Assembly: GCA_947489325.1 (NCBI GenBank)
Contig: CANLDA010000021.1
Coordinates: 1 to 59,073, forward strand
Reading direction: 5' to 3'
DNA length: 59,073 nt
Source: an uncultured Paracoccaceae bacterium
GTDB taxonomy: Bacteria > Pseudomonadota > Alphaproteobacteria > Rhodobacterales > Rhodobacteraceae
Each line of letters opens with the position of its first letter. Position 1 is the first letter of the stretch. Both the position numbers and the translations under genes were made by a program. The notes below the pieces were generated by a model. That model had not been told where the DNA came from. It did not search any database and was given only the letters and a program-made list of their open reading frames with translations. Of the stretch, positions 9,200-17,136 are shown one piece after another.

Positions 9200-9603
9200 G
9201 AAATTGGGGTATCATTGGGAGTTTGAGCTTAGTCGCTCTTATGGCTTGTTTACGGACGGAGATGCCGCAAGCAACCGAAGGCGCATCACTCTATCAAAAG
9301 AATTGTGCGATTTGTCATGGGGCAGATGCCCGTGGCAACGGAGAAATCGCAGGCTCTTTGCCTGTCCCTCCGACGGATTTGACTTTGATCGCGCGACGCA
9401 GTGGCGGCAAGTTTGATCGCGCGGAAGTATTGAGCAAGATTGACGGGTATTCGCATAAACCATCCGATGAAACGCGTATGCCGGAATTTGGCGCATTGCT
9501 GGCGGGTGATTTGGTGCCGTTGGATGTGGGGGACGGGGTGCTGACGCCAACACCACGCCCATTGGCGGCATTGCTGGCCTATCTTGAGGCAATTCAGCGT
9601 TAA
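9196..9603 (+). CDS. c-type cytochrome, probable lipoprotein
   Basis: A 135-residue cytochrome c. The N-terminal hydrophobic stretch ends LVALMAC, a plausible lipobox with acylated Cys18, so the protein may be membrane-tethered. The haem motif CAICH is at about residues 37-41 (NCAICHGADARGNG), followed by PPTDLTLIARR, which parallels KPTNLTRLQAE in the preceding gene, and by TRMPEFG as the likely Met ligand. The two genes overlap by 4 nt and look like a tandem duplication. The stop lies 2 nt from the convergent glycosylase gene. Confidence 0.83.
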   Translation: MRNWGIIGSLSLVALMACLRTEMPQATEGASLYQKNCAICHGADARGNGEIAGSLPVPPTDLTLIARRSGGKFDRAEVLSKIDGYSHKPSDETRMPEFGALLAGDLVPLDVGDGVLTPTPRPLAALLAYLEAIQR

Positions 9604-9605
9604 GC

Positions 9606-10268
9606 TCAGACGCTCATTGCAAGGATGCGGCTGATTTCAGTTAACGAGCGACCGGATTGATTCATCCAGGTGTTAAACGCCGCCTGAGCGGCCTTCATGG
9701 CGCCCTTGGACGTGGCGGGCTTGTCGATCACGTCTTCGGCAATCAGGCGCGTGGTGACATCACGAGACAGAATGAAACTGTCACACCCGATAATACGCAG
9801 GGAATACTGTCCAGTGTTTCCTCCGAGACGAGAGCCGCTTTTCTTTAGCATTTCTAACAAGCCGATGTAATCGTTGGCGGGCCATTGCGCCACAATCGTC
9901 CCAATTCCGCCCTGTGGGCGCAGTGATTGCAGAAAATGGGCGTTGTCGTTGATTGCGCGAATTTTGGAGCCATTTCGAACAATGGCTTTGTCGCTCATCA
10001 GGCGATCCATGTCTTCGTCATGCAAAAAAGCGCAGCGATCCACGTCAAAACCGTGAAACGCCGCTTCAAAACCTTCCCATTTGTTCTCGATGACTTGCCA
10101 GTTGAACCCAGCTTGAAAAATGCATTTCGTAAAGGTGGCAAGCCAGCGGTCTTCCGGGATTTGCGCGAGTTCATGGGCAGGTTTCGGCGCGCTCAGCAGT
10201 GCATCAAGCGCCATCTGCCCACCTTTACGACCTGCGGCGATGGCTGTGATCTCGTCAATGTGGCGCAT
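9606..10268 (-). CDS. Divergent DNA-3-methyladenine glycosylase I (Tag)-like protein
   Basis: A 220-residue protein related to Tag, which excises 3-methyladenine from DNA. The diagnostic stretch is FQAGFNWQVIENKWEGFEAAFHGFD with DVDRCAFLHDEDMDRLMSDKAIVRNGSKIRAINDNA, as in Tag. It departs from E. coli Tag: the N-terminal Cys/His zinc ligands are missing, the C-terminal zinc Cys-rich tail is replaced, and the position of the base-binding Glu38 (EGQQAGLSW) reads CIFQAGFNW, so a Cys replaces Glu. Substrate or activity may have changed. The start with MRHIDEIT follows AGGAAAAAT; a longer start would run into the upstream ArsR gene, 14 nt away, with which it probably forms an operon. Confidence 0.75.
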   Translation of the reverse strand: MRHIDEITAIAAGRKGGQMALDALLSAPKPAHELAQIPEDRWLATFTKCIFQAGFNWQVIENKWEGFEAAFHGFDVDRCAFLHDEDMDRLMSDKAIVRNGSKIRAINDNAHFLQSLRPQGGIGTIVAQWPANDYIGLLEMLKKSGSRLGGNTGQYSLRIIGCDSFILSRDVTTRLIAEDVIDKPATSKGAMKAAQAAFNTWMNQSGRSLTEISRILAMSV

Positions 10269-10282
10269 ATTTTTCCTGTTGC

Positions 10283-10627
10283 CTAAGCTGTGGTCTGTGA
10301 ATCCTTGCAAAACAGATCATAAACCACGTCAAGAATACGCTGCGAGCGTTCATCCGCAAGGCTGTAATAAATGGTTTTACCTGAACGACGGGGCGCAACC
10401 AATCCCTCAAGGCGCAATCGCGAGAGTTGTTGACTCACCGCAGCTTGGCGCATCTGAAGCAGGTTCTCAAGTTCCGTTACCGTCTTTTCACCTGATACAA
10501 GATGGCACAGGATCATCAGGCGACCCTCGTGACTGAGGGCCTTCAAAAATCCCGAAGCTTGTGCCGCACTGTGCTTTAGGTGGACCAACTCATTCTGTGG
10601 AAGAACGTCCATCTCTGGCAAGGGCAT
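10283..10627 (-). CDS. ArsR-family repressor resembling SqrR/BigR (persulfide sensor)
   Basis: A 114-residue winged-helix regulator (MPLPEMDVLPQ start, AAGGA leader). The recognition region is MRQAAVSQQLSRLRLEGLVAPRRSGKTIYY (about residues 59-88). Metal-binding ArsR motifs (ELCVCDL) are absent. Instead it has exactly two Cys, at C41 (LMILCHL) and C107 (YDLFC), the positions of the dithiol switch of Rhodobacter SqrR and the equivalent BigR pair, which form a polysulfide bridge on exposure to sulfide-derived persulfides and release DNA. The gene precedes the Tag-like gene. No sulfide:quinone reductase gene is in the window, so the main target is not visible. A palindrome overlaps its promoter region. 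Confidence 0.8.
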   Translation of the reverse strand: MPLPEMDVLPQNELVHLKHSAAQASGFLKALSHEGRLMILCHLVSGEKTVTELENLLQMRQAAVSQQLSRLRLEGLVAPRRSGKTIYYSLADERSQRILDVVYDLFCKDSQTTA

Positions 10628-10691
10628 CGTGTCTTTCCTTAATCTTTTCCAATGATTGTTTGAAGATCGTACATAGTGTTCTGCTAATACG

Positions 10692-10703
10692 TTCATATAT
10701 GAA
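10692..10703. promoter_or_regulatory. Palindromic operator candidate of the ArsR/SqrR-like gene
   Basis: TTCATATATGAA is a perfect 12-bp palindrome 65-76 nt upstream of the repressor start. On the minus strand it follows TTGAAC (-35-like) and precedes TATTAG (-10-like, short 15-nt spacer), so a bound repressor would occlude the promoter. Autoregulation is inferred. Confidence 0.5.
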
Positions 10704-11014
10704 AGTTCAATTGCCCTGTGGTCACGCCTTAGTGAGGTGGGTGTATTTCTACGAGATGTGAAGTGGAGTGATTATGCGTGGGAATTCTTGTGTGACCCCC
10801 GAGAACAGACTTTCTGTTCGCCTGTTATGATTTTCAAAACACAAAGGAATGTAATACCATTAAGTCGTTTCATAATTAGGGAACAAACAACGTTTGAAGC
10901 ACATGGAAGACGGCTTATTTTTCTTCGTGCTCTTGCAGCCCCCCAGACGCGACACTAAGACTCCATTAGGTACTGGCCGATTATGGTCGGTCAACGAACC
11001 ACAGGCAGGCGGAT
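10697..11014. other. Intergenic region between the ArsR-like gene and clpP
   Basis: About 320 nt without a credible gene. It holds the end of the palindrome described above, a second perfect inverted repeat (GAACAGA-CTT-TCTGTTC, 10803-10819) and an AT-rich stretch at 10824-10890. The clpP leader contains AGGCGG at 11003-11008. I see no clear sigma-70 or sigma-32 promoter by eye. Confidence 0.5.
10803..10819. repeat. Perfect 7-bp inverted repeat upstream of clpP
   Basis: GAACAGA and TCTGTTC separated by CTT, about 200 nt upstream of clpP. This could be a regulator site or a short RNA hairpin. It is not the GTTC-N7-GTTC LexA box of alphaproteobacteria, because here the half-sites face each other. 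Confidence 0.4.
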
Positions 11015-11647
11015 ATGCAAGACCCATTTGAGACATACATGAATACACTGGTCCCCATGGTGGTGGAGCAGACGAGCCGCGGCGAACGCGCATATGACAT
11101 TTTTTCGCGACTCCTGAAAGAGCGGATCATTTTCCTGAGCGGGCCTGTGCATGACGGTATGTCAAGCCTGATCGTGGCGCAGCTGTTGCATCTGGAAGCG
11201 GAAAACCCCTCCAAGGAAATCAGCATGTACATCAACAGCCCCGGTGGCGTGGTGACATCTGGTTTGTCGATCTATGACACGATGCAATATATCAAACCCA
11301 AGGTATCTACGCTTGTGATTGGTCAGGCTGCGTCCATGGGATCATTGCTGTTGACGGCTGGCGAAAAAGGCATGCGTTTCAGCTTGCCGAACTCTCGCGT
11401 GATGGTGCACCAGCCCAGCGGTGGGTATCAGGGGCAGGCGACGGATATCATGATTCACGCTCAGGAAACCCAGAAGCTGAAAACACGCCTGAATGAAATC
11501 TACGTGAGACATACCGGTCAAAAGCTGAAGGCGGTTGAAGCTGCACTTGAGCGTGACAATTTTATGTCTCCAGAGGAAGCCAAAGACTGGGGTTTGATCG
11601 ACGAGATCGTCGAAAGCCGGTCCAAGGCGGATGACGACGATAAATAA
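11015..11647 (+). CDS. clpP: ATP-dependent Clp protease proteolytic subunit
   Basis: A 210-residue serine protease forming the tetradecameric chamber that degrades substrates unfolded by ClpX or ClpA. The nucleophile is S107 in GQAASMGS, the His is H132 in VMVHQPSGG, and the Asp lies near residue 181 ([11 protein letters not shown]). The length and the N-terminal pro-sequence ([21 protein letters not shown]) match the family. clpX follows 135 nt downstream in the same direction, the standard clpP-clpX arrangement. The acidic tail ADDDDK is a minor local feature. Confidence 0.96.
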   Translation: MQDPFETYMNTLVPMVVEQTSRGERAYDIFSRLLKERIIFLSGPVHDGMSSLIVAQLLHLEAENPSKEISMYINSPGGVVTSGLSIYDTMQYIKPKVSTLVIGQAASMGSLLLTAGEKGMRFSLPNSRVMVHQPSGGYQGQATDIMIHAQETQKLKTRLNEIYVRHTGQKLKAVEAALERDNFMSPEEAKDWGLIDEIVESRSKADDDDK

Positions 11648-11782
11648 GCGCACTGCCCCTGTGCGGTAAGTATGGGGGCACTTTGCGATTGTGGATGGGA
11701 AATGGCTGGCTTAAGCTGGCCGAAATACAGACGATCAATGCGGGCTTTGCCTGTTTTGGACCTCACGCCTGAAAGGTAAGAC

Positions 11783-13048
11783 ATGGCATCGAATTCTGGT
11801 GGCGACAGCAAGAACACCCTCTATTGCAGCTTTTGCGGCAAAAGCCAGCATGAGGTGCGCAAGCTGATCGCAGGGCCAACAGTTTTCATCTGTGATGAAT
11901 GTGTTGAACTGTGCATGGATATCATCCGCGAAGAGACCAAATCCAGTGGCTTGAAGGCCAGTGAAGGTGTTCCAACGCCTAGAGAAATCTGCGAAGTTCT
12001 GGATGATTACGTGATCGGTCAGGCCACGGCGAAACGGGTTCTGTCGGTGGCGGTCCACAACCACTATAAACGTCTGAACCATGCGCAGAAATCCGGCGAC
12101 ATTGAATTGCAGAAATCCAATATTATGCTGATTGGCCCCACGGGGTGCGGTAAGACGTTGTTGGCGCAAACATTGGCACGTATTCTGGATGTGCCCTTCA
12201 CCATGGCAGATGCAACCACTCTGACAGAGGCGGGCTATGTCGGCGAAGATGTCGAAAACATCATCCTGAAACTGCTGCAGTCCAGCGAATATAATGTGGA
12301 ACGCGCGCAGCGTGGCATCGTCTATATTGATGAAGTCGATAAAATTACGCGCAAGTCTGAAAACCCGTCGATCACACGCGATGTATCGGGTGAGGGTGTG
12401 CAGCAGGCGCTCTTGAAGTTGATGGAAGGCACTGTTGCCTCTGTGCCGCCACAAGGTGGCCGGAAGCATCCGCAACAGGAATTCCTGCAAGTGGACACAA
12501 CAAACATTCTGTTTATCTGCGGTGGAGCCTTTGCAGGTCTGGACCGTATTATTGCGCAACGTGGCAAAGGCTCTGCCATGGGGTTTGGTGCGGATGTTCG
12601 TGATAATGATGATCGCGGCGTGGGGGAAATCTTCCAAGACCTCGAACCAGAGGATCTGTTGAAATTTGGCCTGATTCCCGAATTCGTAGGCCGTTTGCCG
12701 GTTCTGGCCACATTGGAAGATCTGGACGAAGATGCGCTTGTCACCATCCTGACCAAGCCAAAGAACGCTTTGATCAAGCAATACCAGCGTCTGTTTGAAT
12801 TCGAAGATACACAGCTGACATTTACCGACGATGCGTTGCAGGCAATCGCCAAGCGGGCGATTGAGCGTAAAACTGGTGCACGTGGTTTGCGCTCGATCCT
12901 TGAAGACATCTTGCTGCACACCATGTTCGAGTTGCCCGGTATGGACAGCGTAACCGAAGTTGTGGTGAATGAAGAGGCGGTAAACTCAGATGCGGCGCCA
13001 CTGATGATTCACGCGGACGCAGAAAAAGAACCTGCCAGCGCTGGATAA
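11783..13048 (+). CDS. clpX: ATP-dependent Clp protease ATP-binding subunit ClpX
   Basis: A 421-residue AAA+ unfoldase that delivers substrates to ClpP; in alphaproteobacteria ClpXP also degrades cell-cycle regulators. The N-terminal zinc-binding domain has C15, C18, C37 and C40 (YCSFCGK and ICDECVELC). Walker A is GPTGCGKT (118-125), Walker B is IVYIDEVDK, and the RKH/IGF-type loops and sensor II ([14 protein letters not shown]) are all present. It is full-length, with GAAAGGTAAGAC before the start. A strong bidirectional-looking terminator follows. Confidence 0.97.
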   Translation: MASNSGGDSKNTLYCSFCGKSQHEVRKLIAGPTVFICDECVELCMDIIREETKSSGLKASEGVPTPREICEVLDDYVIGQATAKRVLSVAVHNHYKRLNHAQKSGDIELQKSNIMLIGPTGCGKTLLAQTLARILDVPFTMADATTLTEAGYVGEDVENIILKLLQSSEYNVERAQRGIVYIDEVDKITRKSENPSITRDVSGEGVQQALLKLMEGTVASVPPQGGRKHPQQEFLQVDTTNILFICGGAFAGLDRIIAQRGKGSAMGFGADVRDNDDRGVGEIFQDLEPEDLLKFGLIPEFVGRLPVLATLEDLDEDALVTILTKPKNALIKQYQRLFEFEDTQLTFTDDALQAIAKRAIERKTGARGLRSILEDILLHTMFELPGMDSVTEVVVNEEAVNSDAAPLMIHADAEKEPASAG

Positions 13049-13064
13049 GCTCTGCGCAGACGAG

Positions 13065-13098
13065 AAAAAAGGCGAGCCTCTTTGCGCTCGCCTTTTTT
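13065..13098 (+). terminator. Rho-independent terminator after clpX
   Basis: GGCGAGC (13071-13077) pairs with GCTCGCC (13086-13092) around an 8-nt loop; the stem is flanked by an A-run on the left and TTTTTT on the right. It ends the clpP-clpX transcription unit before the complex I accessory gene. Confidence 0.9.
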
Positions 13099-13197
13099 AT
13101 GCGGCAACCAATGGCGCATGTGATGAGAAATGAACGCAACCCACTGGACCTTCGGTCTTGAATGAGTCATACGGATAGAGAATTTGCGGAGGCATTC

Positions 13198-13581
13198 ATG
13201 GGCATTCTGACATCTCTTTTGCGCACTGTGACCTGGTGGAACGGGGCGACTTTGAACACACAACTCCATACTTGGCGCAAAGGCACCAAGGTGGGAGAGG
13301 ACGATCAAGGCAACGTCTATTACCGCAATCGCGACGACAGCAAGCGTTGGGTGATGTTCAACGGCGAAGTCGAAGCAAGCCGCATCAGTGCAGATTGGCA
13401 CGGTTGGCTGCATCGCACCTTTGATGAGGTGCCCAGTGAAAAACCACTGGCGCATAAGTCATGGGAAAAGCCACATCAGGAAAACCTGACTGGTACCGCC
13501 CTTGCCTATGCGCCCGCAGGATCGCTGCGTCGTCCTGTACCTGTGGCGCGTCAGGACTATGAGGCCTGGACGCCCGAATAA
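13198..13581 (+). CDS. NADH:ubiquinone oxidoreductase NDUFA12/B17.2-like accessory subunit
   Basis: A 127-residue homologue of the mitochondrial complex I subunit NDUFA12, found in alphaproteobacteria. Characteristic features are [18 protein letters not shown] near the N-terminus, G-N-V-Y-Y-R ([38 protein letters not shown]) and a proline-rich basic tail ending YEAWTPE. The ATG at 13198 has GGAGG at 13188-13192; an upstream in-frame start at 13162 lacks one. It is followed 12 nt later by mlaD, so the three genes to 14531 are probably one operon. Confidence 0.9.
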   Translation: MGILTSLLRTVTWWNGATLNTQLHTWRKGTKVGEDDQGNVYYRNRDDSKRWVMFNGEVEASRISADWHGWLHRTFDEVPSEKPLAHKSWEKPHQENLTGTALAYAPAGSLRRPVPVARQDYEAWTPE

Positions 13582-13593
13582 GGGATTATCTCC

Positions 13594-14046
13594 ATGTCAG
13601 CGCAAAAAACCGAAGTTGCGGTTGGTGGGGTCGTATTGGCTGTGGCCATTGGCTTCATGGCCTACGTTAGCCAGACAACCGGCTTTTCCAGTCAATCAAC
13701 AGGGTATCCCCTTACGGCGTCCTTCCGATCCTTGGAAGGCGTGGTTGTAGGCACGGATGTGCGTCTTGCCGGGGTGAAAATCGGCAGTGTTACCGATATT
13801 GAATTGAACCCACAAACCTTTCGTGCGGACGCAACGATCTCTGTGAGCAACGGGATCGAGTTGCCGGATGATACTGCAATCTTGATCGCATCCGAGGGGT
13901 TGCTGGGTGGTACCTTTGTCGAAGTTTTGCCAGGTGGGTCGCCCTTCAATCTGGAACCCGGAGCAGAGATTGAAGACACCCAAGGTGCGGTAAGTTTGAT
14001 TTCGCTGCTGCTAAAATTCGTGACGGGCAGCGGAGACGAGGGATGA
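13594..14046 (+). CDS. mlaD: Outer-membrane lipid asymmetry protein MlaD (MCE domain)
   Basis: A 150-residue inner-membrane-anchored periplasmic protein. An N-terminal transmembrane helix (VAVGGVVLAVAIGFMAYV, about residues 9-26) is followed by one MCE domain with the typical SFRSLEGVVVGTDVRLAGVKIGSVTDIEL and GLLGGTFVEVLPGG. MlaD forms a hexameric ring with the MlaFEB ATPase and carries phospholipids between the membranes. The other mla genes are elsewhere, as in many alphaproteobacteria. It overlaps the next start by 4 nt (ATGA). Confidence 0.92.
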   Translation: MSAQKTEVAVGGVVLAVAIGFMAYVSQTTGFSSQSTGYPLTASFRSLEGVVVGTDVRLAGVKIGSVTDIELNPQTFRADATISVSNGIELPDDTAILIASEGLLGGTFVEVLPGGSPFNLEPGAEIEDTQGAVSLISLLLKFVTGSGDEG

Positions 14047-14531
14047 AACGGTTATGTATGGCCCTGATCCTGTCTGCCAGTATGGGGCAGGCACAGGAAA
14101 CCATCATCGTTGAAACCTTGGAAGACCCGGAGAGTTTTGAATTTGCTCCGGTTGAACCAACGCTGGAAATAACCCAAACAGAACAAGCAACCCTCCGTGC
14201 AGAAGGGGCCATTTTGCGTGGTTTGGATAAGCTGAACGGCGATGTTGTGGATGTTGAGCTTGGGGTCGGGTATTCCTTTACAATAGGTACCTTACGAGTT
14301 GATCTGGCCGATTGTCGATATCCGGATGAAAATGCGACGGGCGAAGGGTATGCCTTTTTGTCCGTCTACGAGAATGGCAATTTGAACCAGCCCTTTTTTC
14401 GGGGCTGGATGATCGCCTCATCCCCCGCGCTGAATGCGATGGATCATCCGCGTTATGATGTGTGGCTGGTGCGGTGCAGAACGTCTGAGGGCGCAAGCGA
14501 CAGCTCTGAAGAAAACACCGCATCAGACTGA
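14043..14531 (+). CDS. DUF2155 secreted protein
   Basis: A 162-residue protein with a signal peptide (MKRLCMALILSASMGQAQ, predicted cut before ETII). The DUF2155 core includes ILRGLDKLNGDVVDVELGVGYSFTIGTLRVDLADCRYP and GWMIASSPALNAMDHPRYDVWLVRC, with two Cys that could form a disulfide. The function is unknown. In alphaproteobacteria the family is regularly linked to mlaD/aat/acc genes, which suggests a role in the cell envelope. Its last 26 codons overlap the 3' end of the convergent aat by 79 nt. Confidence 0.85.
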   Translation: MKRLCMALILSASMGQAQETIIVETLEDPESFEFAPVEPTLEITQTEQATLRAEGAILRGLDKLNGDVVDVELGVGYSFTIGTLRVDLADCRYPDENATGEGYAFLSVYENGNLNQPFFRGWMIASSPALNAMDHPRYDVWLVRCRTSEGASDSSEENTASD

Positions 14532-15088
14532 ACGGCCTCTTGCAGCAGGCTTTGATAGCGGGCACGGCTGATCTCTTTCCCACCCAAAGAGGCCAGATGC
14601 GACGTGATGAACTGCGTATCAAATAATTGAAAACCACAGTCCTGCAGGTGCTTCGTCAGATAGGCCAGCGCAATTTTTGAGGCATTGGTGGCGCGCGAAA
14701 ACATGCTTTCACCAAAAAATGCCGCCCCAAGCGACACGCCATAGACGCCGCCAACCAGAAAATCACCTTGCCATACCTCAATTGAATGCACCTGCTTGCG
14801 GTGATGCAGCGCGATATAAAGCGCGCGAATGGTGGGGTTGATCCAGGTGTCATCGCGATCAGCACACCCATCCAGAACCCCAACAAAATCCTGATTGAGG
14901 GTCAACCTATAGGGCGTTTTTCGGATGTGTCGGGCAAGGGAGCGCGAGATATGGAACTCTTCAAGCGGTAGGATGCCGCGCTTGCGAGGATCCACCCAGA
15001 ATATTTCAGGATCATCGCGGTGTTCAGCCATGGGGAACACCCCTATGGCATAGGCGCGCATCAGCATGTCGGGGGTAATGTCGCTCAT
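14453..15088 (-). CDS. aat: Leucyl/phenylalanyl-tRNA-protein transferase
   Basis: A 211-residue enzyme that adds Leu or Phe from aminoacyl-tRNA to proteins with N-terminal Arg or Lys, creating N-degrons for ClpS/ClpAP. Core motifs are AYAIGVFPMAEHRDDPEIFWVDPRKRGILPLEEFHISRSL, NPTIRALYIALH, and GGVYGVSLGAAFFGESMFSRATNASKIAL, followed by FQLFDTQFITSHLASLGGKEISRARY. The body is complete; the C-terminal tail of about 25 residues is antisense to the DUF2155 gene. It lies 16 nt downstream of accC in an accB-accC-aat operon. Confidence 0.93.
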   Translation of the reverse strand: MSDITPDMLMRAYAIGVFPMAEHRDDPEIFWVDPRKRGILPLEEFHISRSLARHIRKTPYRLTLNQDFVGVLDGCADRDDTWINPTIRALYIALHHRKQVHSIEVWQGDFLVGGVYGVSLGAAFFGESMFSRATNASKIALAYLTKHLQDCGFQLFDTQFITSHLASLGGKEISRARYQSLLQEAVQSDAVFSSELSLAPSDVLHRTSHTS

Positions 15089-15104
15089 GCTGATGCGCTA
15101 TGTC

Positions 15105-16457
15105 TCAGATGCTGCCGAAGCGCGCGTCCAGCCATTTTTCCAGCCAGTGAATGTTGTAGTCTCCGGTATGAATCGCCTCTTCGGCCAGCAGGTCATGGAA
15201 CAACGGGATGGTCGTATCCACACCATCCACGATCAACTCTCCCAAGGCGCGGTTCAGACGCGCCAAGGCCTCTGGCCGGTCACGCCCCTGCACGATCAAT
15301 TTGCCGATCAGGCTGTCGTAAAATGGCGGTATGGAATAGCCATCATAAAGCGCGGAATCCATCCGCACACCCAACCCACCGGGTGCGTGATACTGCGAAA
15401 TGCGGCCCGGGCAGGGGGAGAAATTCGGCAGACGCTCGGCGTTGATACGCACTTCAATGGCATGTCCATTGATTTGCAGGTCGTCTTGGGTGAACGACAT
15501 AGGCAAACCGGCGGCCACACGAATTTGTTCACGTACCAGATCCACACCAAAAATCGCTTCGGTCACTGGGTGTTCGACCTGAAGCCGGGTGTTCATTTCG
15601 ATGAAATAGAACTCGCCATTCTCATAGAGAAATTCGATCGTGCCAGCACCGATATAGTTGATGTTGGCCACCGCGTCGGCGCAGATTTTACCGATGTTCG
15701 CGCGTTCCTCTGGGGTGATTGAGGGGCCAGGGGCCTCTTCGAATACCTTTTGATGGCGGCGCTGCAACGAGCAGTCACGTTCGCCCAGATGCACGGCATT
15801 GCCCTTCCCATCGCCAAACACCTGAATTTCGATGTGACGCGGGGTGGTCAGGTATTTCTCGATGTAAACTTCGTCGTTGCCAAAGTTTGATTTGCCTTCA
15901 GCGCGTGCGGTCTGAAAGGCACTTTTCATGTCTTCGGCGCTGGTGGCGACTTTCATCCCTTTACCGCCCCCGCCTGCTGTGGCCTTGATGATGACGGGAT
16001 AGCCGAACTCTTCGCCAATTTTCAGGGCGCTTTCCAGATCGGGCACACCGCCAGCAGATCCCGGAACGCAAGGTACGCCAAGCGCCTTCATTGTATCCTT
16101 AGCAGTGATCTTGTCGCCCATGACGCGGATGTGCTCGGCGGTGGGGCCAATGAATGTCAGGTCGTGATCTTCGACGATCTGCACAAAGTTCGCGTTCTCT
16201 GACAAAAAGCCGTATCCGGGGTGGATCGCTTGTGCACCAGTAACTTCGCAGGCCGCAATGATTGAGGCGACATTCAAATAGCTTTCGGTGCTCGACGGGG
16301 GACCAATACAGATTGCTTCGTCAGCCATACGCACATGCATTGCATCGGCATCTGCCGTGGAATGCACTGCCACCGATTGAATGCCCATCTCACGACAAGC
16401 ACGGATCACGCGCAGGGCGATCTCACCTCGGTTGGCAATCAGGATTTTATCAAACAT
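15105..16457 (-). CDS. accC: Acetyl-CoA carboxylase biotin carboxylase subunit
   Basis: A 450-residue ATP-grasp enzyme that carboxylates the biotin of AccB, the first half of malonyl-CoA synthesis. It begins MFDKILIANRGEIALRVIRACREMGI, carries the glycine-rich ATP loop ATAGGGGKGMKVA (about residues 160-172), ERDCSLQRRHQKVFEEAPGP (about 228-247) and the catalytic region FIEMNTRLQVEHPVTEAIFGVDLV. The length is standard for free-standing AccC. It is 9 nt downstream of accB. Confidence 0.97.
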   Translation of the reverse strand: MFDKILIANRGEIALRVIRACREMGIQSVAVHSTADADAMHVRMADEAICIGPPSSTESYLNVASIIAACEVTGAQAIHPGYGFLSENANFVQIVEDHDLTFIGPTAEHIRVMGDKITAKDTMKALGVPCVPGSAGGVPDLESALKIGEEFGYPVIIKATAGGGGKGMKVATSAEDMKSAFQTARAEGKSNFGNDEVYIEKYLTTPRHIEIQVFGDGKGNAVHLGERDCSLQRRHQKVFEEAPGPSITPEERANIGKICADAVANINYIGAGTIEFLYENGEFYFIEMNTRLQVEHPVTEAIFGVDLVREQIRVAAGLPMSFTQDDLQINGHAIEVRINAERLPNFSPCPGRISQYHAPGGLGVRMDSALYDGYSIPPFYDSLIGKLIVQGRDRPEALARLNRALGELIVDGVDTTIPLFHDLLAEEAIHTGDYNIHWLEKWLDARFGSI

Positions 16458-16466
16458 GCGCTTGCC

Positions 16467-16958
16467 TTATTCGATGATCATCAAGGGCGCGCCGTATTCG
16501 ACGGTTGCACCGTCTTCCACGAGGATGCGCTTAACAGTGCCGGATTTGGGCGCAGGAATCTGGTTCATGGTTTTCATGGCCTCAACGATCAGGATCGTGT
16601 CGCCTTCGTTTACTTTGGCTCCCACACTGACAAAACTGGCGGCATCGGGTTCTGGTTGCAGATAAACCGTGCCCACCATTGGCGAGGAGACTGCGCCGGG
16701 ATGGCTTGCAGGGTCTTCGCTTGCAGCGGCGGCCGCTGCTGTAGGAGCAGCTGCTGGCGCGGGGGCTGCGGCGGCAACCGGTGCTGTTGCGGCAGGTGCG
16801 GCTGCAATCATTTGGGTTTGGCGGCTGACGCGCACGTTTAGGCTGTCATCTTCGCCGTATTCGCGCATGACTTCCAGTTCGGTCAGTTCGTTTTCCTGCA
16901 AAAGTTCTGCCAGTGCCTTGATAAAGGCGACATCAGAATCGTGGTTCTTTTTGGTCAT
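16467..16958 (-). CDS. accB: Acetyl-CoA carboxylase biotin carboxyl carrier protein
   Basis: A 163-residue carrier. The N-terminal helical part is followed by a very Ala/Pro-rich linker (about residues 51-88) and the biotinyl domain, with the biotinylated Lys129 in EAMKTMN and the BCCP thumb region [22 protein letters not shown]. The ATG at 16958 is preceded on the minus strand by GAGGACAAATC; an earlier in-frame start 69 nt upstream would add residues foreign to the family. It is the first gene of accB-accC-aat. Confidence 0.95.
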   Translation of the reverse strand: MTKKNHDSDVAFIKALAELLQENELTELEVMREYGEDDSLNVRVSRQTQMIAAAPAATAPVAAAAPAPAAAPTAAAAAASEDPASHPGAVSSPMVGTVYLQPEPDAASFVSVGAKVNEGDTILIVEAMKTMNQIPAPKSGTVKRILVEDGATVEYGAPLMIIE

Positions 16959-17136
16959 GATTTGTCCTCTGTTGCGCGTTCTATGCGCGCGATTAGGTGT
17001 CCCCAGTTGACAGGCCTTATAAGGCAAAGCTCTGGCGGAGAAAACCCAAGCTTAGCCGTCAAAGTGGGGCGTTTTTGCGGGAAATGCGAGGGGGAAAGGC
17101 CATTTTTTTGCATCAAACCTCTTTTCGCTATCTGCA

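Noticed and set aside
10803-10819. LexA/SOS box at the GAACAGA repeat
   Set aside because: Alphaproteobacterial LexA sites are direct repeats (GTTC-N7-GTTC); this is an inverted repeat with a different spacer.
11735-12919. Long open frame antisense to clpX
   Set aside because: The product looks like reverse-complement coding noise and clpX is intact on the plus strand.
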